A stretch of DNA of 64,000 nt. Origin: Jaltomata sinuosa. Its lineage: Eukaryota > Streptophyta > Magnoliopsida > Solanales > Solanaceae. Each line of letters begins with the position of its first letter. Position 1 is the stretch's first letter. The position numbers and the translations under genes are program-made. Below, piece after piece: positions 25,389 to 35,100 of this stretch. Location of the stretch: positions 1 through 64,000 of the forward strand of contig QJPP01001613.1 of the NCBI GenBank assembly GCA_003996215.1, read 5' to 3'. Under the pieces are notes generated by a model that made no database searches, was not told where the DNA came from, and saw nothing but the letters and a program-made list of their open reading frames with translations.

Positions 25389-27367
25389 TGTCATGCTTCG
25401 AGCCTACCTCCTGGATGGAACATGGGACCCAAGATCACAAGTGATCTCAAGATAACCCTCTGGCCTTAGCATGAATTAAAAACTGAACAAACATAGGAAC
25501 GGAAGCTCAACTAAAGTAATGAACAGCTTAATCTGTTATATAAATAAAGTCTAAGATTTAAGGTCTGAATACAACTGAATATCTGACTCTATATCTAAAA
25601 GTCTCTACTACTGGTGAGTTTCTGGGATAGGCCCCCAGCTAACTCTAAATACTAAAATACTGAATGAAAGAACTAGTAGTCTAGAATGAAGCTAAACTCA
25701 AAGTCCTCAAATGAGAAGGACTCACCAAGCTAGATGGATATGTTGCTGATCTACTAGCCACTAATCTGGAAGCAGGCTACAGAATTAGCATCATAATAGG
25801 ATGCAACACAAAGAAGTACGCGGTCAGTACTATGGAATGTACTGAGTATGTGAGATACGCATATGGTATGATAAAATACATTTGAAGGCATGCTTACAAC
25901 TGAGATCATGCATAATTCATGGTAAAACATGCTTAAAATATCCTTAAAGCTGAAATCATATGATAATAGTAAAATCTGTAATGTAAGGACCCAATGCAAT
26001 ATCATAAGCTAAAAACATAATCATAAGTAGCAAGTGTGAAATCTGAAAGCAAAGAGCCAATACATTTTTAAACTTGAAACTGTTTCTGTGGGAGGTTCTC
26101 TAACCGACATAGACCATGTTAGCTACATGGAATCCGATGTATACATCCCATCGAGAGGACCCAATATACCTTGCCAGGGTATAAAGGCCTGACTGTGGCG
26201 TGATCACTAATCTGATGCCCAATAGAGGGCACTTATAAACCTATGAGGGCACGTAGTTCTGGGGCTAAGGGTACTCTCACCCCATCCAACTCGATGTTAA
26301 ATACTACTCCCAAAAACATGCATATAGCTCATATAATACTGGGGCATATCTGATGCCAAAACTAATCATAACTAATGACATATCTGATGTCAAGTCTGTT
26401 TGAAAAGCATAAGGATATATCTAATACCATGCAATTCACATAGCTTAGGTAGACATATCTAGATGCCAAACCTTTCATAAAATATAGGGACATATCTAAT
26501 GTCATGCAATTCATACTTCAATTTAGAAGGTTGGGGTTTTAGGCATAAGGGTGAAAGGAACCCATGTTGAATACACACATACCTTGATTGATTCTAACCC
26601 AACTGAAATAGAAAAGAAAAGGAGGCTTGAACTTGGAGTGAATTCCTTGCTATGGAGCTTGAAACCCTAACTTGAAGCTTGAGAGGATGAAACTCTTTTT
26701 TTCTTCTTTTGGAACTTGATTGAAAGAATGGGAAAAAACTTGGGCTAAGTGGGAATAAAACCCTTCTAAGTAGTCTTAAAATGACTTAATATAGAAGTTA
26801 AAAGAGTGAGAAATTACAAAAATACCCATGATATTTAGTTGGAGAAAAGCTGTAAAAAGTTTGGCTTCAGGTTCTATGGGTGGGTTCCACGGGTCGTAGA
26901 CTAGACCATGACTTTTAGTTTCCACTCGTGGTTCCTGACCCAAATGATCAATTGCAGAAGGATTTCTACGAGTCCATAGTATATTCCGTAGAATGATCTA
27001 CGGGCTGTAGACTCGGTCGTCATTCCTAGATCAGCATTTAAGCTGCAGAAGAGGAACTACGAGTCAATTGTATGACTCATAGAATGGACTATGGTCCGTA
27101 GTGTTCACTCGTGGTTCCTGGGGATAAGGCAGACCTCAGACTTCAGTTCCACGAGTGACCCTTACGATCCGGAGAACAAATCACGGTCCGTAAAACCCAT
27201 TTGTGGTCTTCAGACCAGAGTTTGAACTGCAGAAGGCAAACCACGACTGCATTCCACAGCTCGTGGTTCAAATCACGACCCGTGGTTTGGACCCGTAATT
27301 CCTGGAAAGCTAAAAAAAAATTAGAGACTTTAAGTTTAAAAGCTGATTCGAATTCAGAGGTGTTACA
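25389..27367 (-). repeat. 5' LTR of gypsy element 2, with internal deletion
   Basis: It starts TGTCATGCTTCGAGCC and ends '..gaggtgttaca'. It aligns to 20210-22646, but at 26520 it jumps from 'catacttca' straight to 'atttagaaggttggggtttt', which in the partner is found near 21797, so about 460 bp are missing. The join has short shared A/T bases. The palindromic block is at 26870-27290. The ORF pair at 27143-27566 reads across the LTR/LINE junction and is only real in its LINE portion. Confidence 0.85.
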
Positions 27368-29078
27368 TCCCCTCTTCCTGATTTTTATCACTATCTCCTG
27401 CACAAGTAACACATTTTCTGCAATATTTCTCCCTTGTACAAAGCCATCTTGCTCTGGTGAGATGAGTCCTGGTATCACTCCTGTCATTCTTTTGTGTAGA
27501 ATTCTGCTAAATATTTTGTTCAAGAAGTTTCTCAGATATATAGGTCTCAAGTCAGAAAAAGTTTAGACCACTAGCTTTTTAGGTAGCAATACTAGATTCG
27601 TATGGGTAATAAATTTAGGTAATTCATCTCCATTGAAAAAGGATCTCACCATCTTTACTAGTTCCTCTTTGATAATGGACCAAGTATTTTGAAAAAATAC
27701 TCCAGTGAGTCCATATGGTCCCCCTGCACTGTCATTGTTTAGATCCATGACTGTCTCCTTGACTTTCTCTTCTGTTGGAATTCTATACATGTGTTGGTTC
27801 TGCTCCTATGTGATCATACTAGGCAATTCCTCTAGTATATCAAAGTTCAAATATTCCTCTTCCCTAGTGAATTGCTTCTTGAAGAATTGTATTGCTTCTT
27901 CAGTAATTTCCTCCTTGTCTTCTAACCAATCACCCTCTGCATTCCAGATTCTAATAATCTTCAGCCTGGATCTTCTACCTTTGATCTCTGTATGAGAATT
28001 TTGTGTTTCTTTCACTATCCTTGAACCAGTCATTCTTGCCTTCTATTTACAAAACTCTTCTACTAGATAAAGCTTTTTGTTCAATTCTGCTTGTGCTTTA
28101 TGCAATTTCTCCCTGTTGGATGGGGATGGCATGATTTCAAACTGTAATTCCTGCACTGTAATAATCTCTTCCAAAGTTGTTATTTCATGGAAGATGTTGC
28201 CGAATCTTTCTTTACTCCATTTAGCCAGTGCTCTCTTCACTTTCTTAATCTTGTGATGAAAGATAATGAATGGAGAAGCTTCAAAATCAGCTGTCCAGTT
28301 CTCCCTTATCACCTCCAAATAAGTTTCATCCTCCACCCAAAAATTCAAGAACTTAAAGGGTCTCCTTATTTCTTCAGTGGTAGTGTTGTACTTCAGTAAT
28401 AGTCGGGGGTGATCAGAGCCACTTCTCACCAGGTGTTCTATCTCCATGACAAGAAAAAGGTCTTGCATCTCACTGTTGCACAACACCCTATCGAACCTTT
28501 TAAAAATACACTCTTTATTAGTCCTCCCATTCCACTAAGTGTACTTGCTCCCTGTAAAACCTCGATCAATAAGATTGCAATTATTGATACATTGGGTAAA
28601 TTCCATTGTTTTAGCATTAGTGACTAGCAGTCCCTCTTCCCCCACATCTTTTTTTCTTTTAAAACTATGACATTGAAATCTCCCCCACAATCCATGGTAC
28701 TTGCATAGTGTTGAACATGGTATATAAAGATTTCTAGAGATCTTTTCTACCCTGTTGATTACACTTTGCATATACCAATGTGACAATTAGTTCTTTCCCT
28801 ATTTCCTGGTTGTACAACTTAAGAGATAGTTGTTGTTCTTCATCTACCAGAATAGTGTGAGTTATGGCCTCATCCAAAAAAGCCCAAATCTTTCCTGATA
28901 CATTAAACATGGTTGTCTGTATTCCTACCTTTCTCCTATATTTTTCAATGTTATATCCCTCCTGGAATGGCTCTATTAGACCTATGAAGTAGAACTGGTG
29001 TCTTTTTTGAAGTGTGATCAGTCTTGTGAATGTTTGTTCTGTATTTACTGATCTAATATTCCAAATACGAGCCTTCAT
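27368..29078 (-). pseudogene. LINE ORF2: endonuclease and N-terminal half of reverse transcriptase
   Basis: ORF2 probably starts at 29078 with 'MKARIWNIRSVNT', the AP-endonuclease (EEP) N-terminus of plant L1s, followed by 'IGLIEPFQ'. Other pieces are 28786-28535 (with 'QCINNCNLIDRGFTGSKYT'), 28486-28043 (linker beginning 'MLCNSEMQDLF'), 28033-27806 ('IRIWNAEGDWLEDKEEITEEA', the pre-RT segment), 27790-27563 ('AGGPYGLTGVFFQNTW', RT finger) and 27550-27368 ('PIYLRNFLNKIFSRIL', 'ISPEQDGFVQGRNIAENVLL'). Gaps between pieces are stops or frameshifts. RT continues at 20209. Confidence 0.85.
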
Positions 29079-29299
29079 TAAGACTGATTTGCTTTAGAAA
29101 TAGTACTCCTTGTTTTCCTCCCCACAATGTGGGTTACTTCTTTCTCTTTTTTCTTCTACTTTACATTGGTTGCTTTCAGTTGCTCCACTTGTTTTGGGGA
29201 CAAGTCTCCTGCTCTAGCTATTCTTTCTATGTTCTGATGCGGATTCTCCTTATCCATATTCTTCTTGTTGCTTACTTGTTCTTTCTTCTCTTCACTACA

Positions 29300-30680
29300 G
29301 GCCTCTACAATGTCTAGAGGTTGAGGTTAGTTAGCCCCTTCCTAATTTGTGTCTATGTCCTCTTCCCTTTTATGAACTTGAATAGCTGTGTCTTCTGCAA
29401 TATTTTCCAGCCTGGCAATTATGTTGTTATTTACTTGGTCCTCCTCCTTTGTATTGCTGACCTGAGTTTCCTTTTCATCACTCGTTGTTGTTTTCTCTTT
29501 GTCAGTTTGTGTTGCCTTAATATTCTCTGCATTTTTGTCTGAGGTTCCAAATGCTTGGATGACCCATTCCTTAGTATATTCCTTTGTCTTATCCTTGTCA
29601 GAGGTTTCTTTTTGCTTGTCTTCACCAATTTCTCCTTCCTTTTTTTCCTTTATCACTTCTTCTAGAGCTGCAAAGGTGTTGTTGGTTTGTATATTTTCTT
29701 CTCCTTTTACTTCCCCAATAACCCTTCCAGCTTTATCTTTCCTATATTTGCTTCTTTTTGTCATCCATTCTCTTTTCATTTGTTGGTTGCCTAGTACTTT
29801 GCCACTTGCCAGGATTTTGGTCTTGTTAGCTGCAGTCCCCAGAGTGTTTTCCTTGATGTGTTCTTCCCCTTCCTCCTTATTTACTTTCAGCTCCGGATGC
29901 ACATTCCAATAACCTTGTTCATCATGTCCTTGTAGACAACATTCCCTACAGTATTTGGGGAGGTAATCATATTGGATTTGAATCCACTTAGATTTGATTT
30001 CCCCTGTAATATCATCCTCCTCGTTGATTTTAACCCTTTGTGGTAGTTTAGCAACTAGATCAATTCACTTTAGCACAACTTGGCCTTGTTTGGTTCCTTG
30101 TAGCCATGTCTATTGTAAGTGGTTTTTACACTGTTGAAGCCACTGAAAAAATTGCATTTTGGCCAAAGAAATTTGGTGGTAGATCTGGAAGTGAAATCCA
30201 AGCCACTGCAATAGTAGTCTTCACTTCAGGATCAAACCATGGATCCCACTTCAATGTTCTCATCTGCCACATTACTGCATTAACTTTTAGATATACAACC
30301 GGTGTTGATAATAGTTGTACATAGTCCTCAAACAGAGTTAGTCTAATCAATACATCCCTATTTTCAATTACTCATATGTTGCATTCTCCTTTGATTCCAC
30401 ATTGTCCTGGTATAGCTTTACGTAACTCCTTTATCTCTGGCTTCCCATATGAGAACTTTCCTATGATTTCATATTGAAGATTCTCTTGTTATATTAAACT
30501 CTTTAGTTCAGATTTCTTCCAAGTTATGTTTGGTTCTCCATGTAGAATTATCATTGATTTTGGGGGGACTTTTTGGGTATTGGGTATCGGTATTGGTTTT
30601 AGAAGGTTCGCGTAATTGGTGCTATTGATTTCAACAGGATCAATGGTATTGTTTTCAATAGGTTTAATGGCGGTAGGCAA
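29300..30680 (-). pseudogene. LINE ORF1: DUF4283-type gag with zinc knuckle
   Basis: The start at 30680 ('MPTAIKPIENNTIDPVE', then 'YANLLKPIP') is typical of plant L1 ORF1. The piece at 30350-30126 is a DUF4283-like RNA-binding segment, with 'VNAVMWQMRTLKWDPWFDPEVKT' on one side of 'ISLPDLPPNFF'. A CCHC knuckle follows at about 29960-29905, reading 'KYCRECCLQGHDEQGYW', in which the final Cys is Tyr. The rest (29902-29342) is a Lys/Glu-rich tail. Stops separate the pieces. Only 56 bp separate the start from the 5' end of the LINE, so the 5' UTR is short. Confidence 0.8.
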
Positions 30681-30803
30681 ATTTAGGGTTTAGGGCTAGA
30701 GTGCGTTTTGATGATTAAAATTGAGGGAAATGGTTGAGATCAAGTTTGTAAATATAATGTCATTTCATTATTCTTTGCTTAATTCTCTCAATCGGCCATC
30801 CAA

Positions 30804-31867
30804 GAGTCCGGAACCTAAATAGGGGTCAAAATCCCATAAGTGATGGATGTATGTGCCCTTTTGAAAAAGTAACCAAAATAGCAATAACACACTAAATTAG
30901 TGCGCTATACCCCAACTTATAGACGGAACAATGTTAAGCGACGGTAAGTGGTATTGGGGATATAGCGCACTAATTTAGTGCGTTATATGCATTCGTCTTC
31001 AACAAGCAGAACCCCGTAACAGTTGGTCCCTTCTTCACGTGTGAAATGTTGGTTAGGATTGTGAGATAGGAGTTGATTATGAGATATGAGTTGATTAGAA
31101 TAGCTGAAATATTGCTTAGAATTGTGATATGAGTTGATTGAAGATCTGAAAACTTAATTAACATATTGTATTTAATATTTGAACTTTAGTTTCTGCGTGA
31201 ATCTAAAATTTGAATTTAATTAGGTGTTTTAGAACTATGATATTTGTTCATTTGTTAGATCTATAACCTAGATTATGATATTATTTTGGATGGAGAACTT
31301 AACTGTCTGTAGTGAATTTAAATTCCGGATTGAATTTAGTATTCTTATTAGTATTTCTGGCAACTTATTAAAAGGCAAATCTGACAACTTATTAAAAGGC
31401 AAATGTGGCTTAGAACTGTGATTACTTCTCAACCAGACCCGAGATCTTATTTTTTGGATTGAGAACTTTAGTTTCTATTGTGAATCTAATTGAATTTTGT
31501 GTTCTTATTACTTGCTAGTGCTTATGGCAACTTAGCGTGTCTGATATGTGGATTAGAACTATGATATTAGTTCAATACCAGATCTATGACCTAGGTTATG
31601 CAACTAATTTGGATTGAGAACTTTAGTTTCTATGTGAATTCAACTGTTTTTCCTTGGCAACTGTCTGTTGAAGACGAAGGCATATAGCGCACTAATTTAG
31701 TGCGCTATATCCCCCAATAACACTTAACGTCGGTTAATATTGTTCCGTCTGTGAGTTGGGGTATAACGCACTAATTTAGTGCGCTATTGCTACTTTGGTT
31801 ACTTTTTCAAAAGGGCACATACATCCGTCACTTATGAAATTTTGACCCCTACTTAGGTTCCGGACTC
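30804..31867. mobile_element. Non-autonomous Mutator-like element with long terminal inverted repeats
   Basis: The arms at 30804-31005 and 31667-31867 are inverted copies of about 200 bp, starting GAGTCCGGAACCTAA on each strand. The flanking direct repeat GCCATCCAA is perfect and 9 bp long (30795-30803 and 31868-31876), the size that marks Mutator-superfamily insertion. The 660-bp centre has no ORF. It contains degenerate repeats of a 'ttagaactatgatatt...gattgagaactttagtttct' unit (about 31230, 31410, 31554) and a tandem 'caacttattaaaaggcaaat'. The right end is about 160 bp upstream of the TATA box of the NOI-domain gene. Confidence 0.88.
31682..31710. repeat. Perfect 14-bp-arm palindrome inside the MULE inverted repeat
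   Basis: ATATAGCGCACTAA and TTAGTGCGCTATAT are exact reverse complements around one base. Three more copies of this palindrome occur, two per arm: 30885-30909 (imperfect), 30959-30987 (one mismatch) and 31763-31787 (one mismatch). Each arm could therefore also fold locally. Confidence 0.85.
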
Positions 31868-31876
31868 GCCATCCAA

Positions 31877-32136
31877 CGAGCGCATGAGAGTAGTTGTTTG
31901 GGGTTCACATGGTGTGGTGTGGGGACCCACAAAAAGGCATCACTGGAGCCCACCTAGACCCACCACTCTCTCTCTCTACTACATATTTATTCCTTGTCTA
32001 TAATTCTCATCTCACCATATTTCCATTTATAAACTACCCCCTCATCCACCTATACATACAAATTCTCTTTCTTCCCTCTCTCTTTGCTGCACCAGTCAGA
32101 TTCTCTGAAGAAAACTTCTGACCTTTTTCCGGATTC
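31877..32136 (+). promoter_or_regulatory. Core promoter and 5' UTR of the NOI-domain gene
   Basis: A TATA-like TTTATAAA lies at 32026-32033, preceded by a CT-rich Y-patch-like run (31961-31978, 'ccactctctctctctac'). If transcription starts about 30 bp downstream (inferred), the 5' UTR is roughly 75 nt and pyrimidine-rich until the ATG at 32137. The ATG context is 'ggattcATGTCG'. No upstream ATG lies between the inferred start site and 32137. Confidence 0.55.
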
Positions 32137-32142
32137 ATGTCG
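32137..32142 (+). CDS. NOI gene coding exon 1 (Met-Ser)
   Basis: ATGTCG is followed directly by the donor GTATGTGT. The coding part of exon 1 is only two codons, which fits the Met-Ser start usual for NOI proteins. Confidence 0.8.
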
Positions 32143-35100
32143 GTATGTGTACACTCGAGCCCTAAATTGGGGGGGTTTTCTTTACTTTTTCGAAATTACC
32201 TCATGAGTTAGCTCTGTCATGTTTTTTATACTTCTTGAATTTTGATTGATCTTATTTTTCGTCTTAAGTTTACTCCCAGTATTTGAATTAGATCGTCAAA
32301 GTATTTTGGTTGTTGTGTGTTGCCCGCTTCTGAGGTACTCTACCAGTGTTTATTTGGGTGAATTTTAATTTTATTCTACAATTGTTATCATAATTATTAC
32401 TAGAGGGTTCTCCTTTAAATCATAATTTCGCAAAATTCTTCTTTTCACTTATTTCATTTTCAAATGGCAGAGTCTATATCTACTGATCATTGTGCCACTC
32501 CATTTTTTTACCGAAATTTTGTAAAGTTGGAGTTTGATGTCTTCAACTCTGAGACCAAAAAAAGGAAATTTGATCTAGGACTTCTATGTATGCATTTGGT
32601 ATGTGGTCTATGATGTGCCCTTAAGCTGTACTGTAACTTTTGCTATTAATATGGTAATTGTTTCTCATTTGACTTGCATAAGTTACCACTAGTAGTGCCT
32701 TGTGTAGACTTCTTACTCCTTATTTATGCCTATACGTTGTATTAGTGCTTCTTATTTAGTGCATAAATCCTTTAAGCCCATGCATTTCTTGATGGTAAAA
32801 TATACAAAGACAGAGATATATGTATACCCAATTGGAGTTAATTTGAGATGTTTAAGAAGTTTGTGGATCATATGACGTTTGGGTCTTAGAGCTGTTTAAG
32901 ATATCGAGGCCCTTTTACAGGGATTGAACTCATAGGTGGTTTAAGAACTTCTTAGACAGAGGTGATTATGATGCCAGGTTCCAAATCTTGGTTGTTTCCC
33001 TTCAACTATTTATGTGAAATAAATGCCGGGAGGCGGTGGGTGAAGGAAAATTTGTGATGACAAAATGGATTATGATATCGTGACTTTAACTATTGATTGG
33101 TCCGTATATATATAAGCCTATCACTTGGAAATTCACAAATATATTTTGTTCCAATCACTGAGCAAGCCTATGATTAGATCCTTACCATCTATATAAGAAC
33201 AATCCTTTTGTCACTTACCTCGATTTATGCAACTCAGATATTCTGGAATCAGCTATATGAACTGCAGTTCGTACAAAAAGAATAGAAGGGAAATCTAGTG
33301 CTTTCTTTTTGTTCGGTGCATATTGGTAATTTGGGGGAGGACATGGAGAATTTGACCATGGTTAGATTGCATAGTTGAACTTGTAGAATGACCGTTTGTG
33401 GAACTAGCTCCTTTTTAACACAAGAAATCAATATGCTTTCCTTAAGATCAAATAAGTTTTTATGAGAAGTAAATAACAAGGACCAAAGAATAGTCTTACT
33501 TCAGGAACTCATATGTGCATGCTTCAACAATACATATCTATCATTTGTTGTCCAATAATTTATGCTTTCTTGTTCCCTTTTTATGTCTTATCATCAGCAG
33601 GAGAAGGGTCAACCATTGCCTAAGTTTGGTGAGTGGGACGTCAATGACCCAGCTTCCGCAGAGGGATTTACAGTAATCTTCAACAAGGCCCGAAATGAGA
33701 AAAAAACAGGTGGCAATCCAGAATCACCTACAAAGGCTGATTCCAATATAAAGCAAGCAGCAGACCCATGCAAACCTCAAGCTGTAAGTTGATCTTATAA
33801 CTCGATGTACACTTTTTTATTAAGAAAACGACGACTCTAAATGTAAAAATTCCATTTCAAGACTTGAAAGTATCATTAATTTAGCTCTAATTTCTGTTTC
33901 TAAGCTTGTATTATGGGTTAATCTTGCCACAGTTGATTCTTGCTTCAACTCTTCTGTTTCTTCATTACTTCTTTGAATATTATTCAAACAACTTTTTTAA
34001 CTTAACTAGCTCTAAGTCTGTAATTATATCTGCAATTTCTACGTCACTTCTATTAGGATTAGTAGTGATCAATTTTCAAGATTATAGTTCCTTCAGTACT
34101 GTTACCATTCTCAAAAAAAGAAAAGAAAAGATTATAGGTCCTCAAGAAGCATGAATTCTTGAAACAACCTCTAATCATCAAAATATTAATGATTCTTGAG
34201 TTAGCTTTGGTTACCTCTCGCGCCCACTTCGCCTCCTTAATATCTGCCCTATCTAATCCACAACTTATGCCTTGCCAATCCTAAATTTGGCCTAAACACA
34301 TTCCTCAATAGGCCTTAACAGATCAAAGCAAATGGTTGGGTCTCTGGGTTTTGGGAAATTATGGATATTAATTAGAAATTAAGTTTTACAGAAGGCAATA
34401 GAGCTGAGCCAAGAATGAATAATATTAAGATAAATAAGAAGTTTAATTCTTTTATTCAATACTTCTTTTTTGATAAAGGTAACTTGTATTTTAAACAAAG
34501 GAATACACTGAAGGTATTCCGGTATCACTTACAATCAGAAAACACAGAAGTAAAAACAATCTCCTATGAACTCATAAGTAATCTAAAATGCTAGGAATAT
34601 CCTCTTCATCTTGAGGGTATTCATGTTTATACCAAAAAAAGAAAAGGACCAGACAGTTCATCTTCATTTTCTGAAGAGAGCAGCTCTTGTTTTCAAAACA
34701 CCTCTGGTTCCTCTCCATCCAGATAGTCCACCAAATGCAGGCTGGGACAATCTTCCATCTCTCCCTATGCCCCGACTGATTCCCATCTCTATTCCAGCAT
34801 GCTAAAGCTTCTTTAATACTCCTTGGCATAGTCCAGCTAATGCCCCTTAGGTTGATGAAAATCTTCCACAACTTCACAGTCTCTCTACAATGTAGAAAGA
34901 GATGGTTTATTGTCTCTGTCTCACTTTCACAAAAAGAACATCTAGAGCATAATTGGAAACCCCTTTTCATGAGATTGGAACTGCAAAAAGGTTTTTAGAA
35001 CATAATGGAGTAAGGATACACAACACTCAGGTAAGGTTACTCTTGAGTTGTGTTCTCCTTCTCATTCCTACCTGCTTATATAGAACTGAAGATTTCTAGC

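Larger units (their letters stand above)
20210..27367 (-). mobile_element. Internally deleted gypsy element 2 (non-autonomous)
   Basis: LTRs are at 20210-22646 and 25389-27367. The polypurine tract (22647-22660, plus strand tctcccccttagga), primer site (25367-25384) and a shrunken internal region are all in the same order as element 1. Flanking 5-mers are ACCCC (20205-20209) and TCCCC (27368-27372), a TSD with one difference. The insertion point is inside the RT codons of the LINE, and the LINE frame is continuous across it. The internal region is only 2.7 kb and lacks protease, RT and integrase, so movement would need enzymes from a relative such as element 1. Confidence 0.88.
7737..30736 (-). 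mobile_element. L1-type LINE, full length, split by two LTR retrotransposons
   Basis: An 11-bp direct repeat AGATCAAGTTT occurs at 7726-7736 and 30737-30747. Between the copies, on the minus strand and in the correct order, lie ORF1 (about 30680-29300), endonuclease and the N-terminal half of reverse transcriptase (29078-27368), the RT C-terminal half (20209-18872), then zf-RVT and RNase H (9462-8500) and a 3' UTR with a short A tail (T-rich on plus, about 7737-7745). Gypsy elements occupy 20210-27367 and 9463-18871. Subtracting them and their 5-bp duplications gives about 6.42 kb, a normal size for a full-length plant L1. Stops, frameshifts and an RT active-site change make it dead. Confidence 0.85.

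Noticed and set aside
29499..29912. 137-residue plus-strand ORF rich in Ser, Phe and Leu
   Set aside because: It is the antisense of the Lys/Glu-rich tail of LINE ORF1.
33906..34154. 82-residue ORF after NOI exon 2 as an alternative last exon
   Set aside because: It is hydrophobic and low in complexity, lacks the KKWFCC signature, and the true exon is found at 48353.
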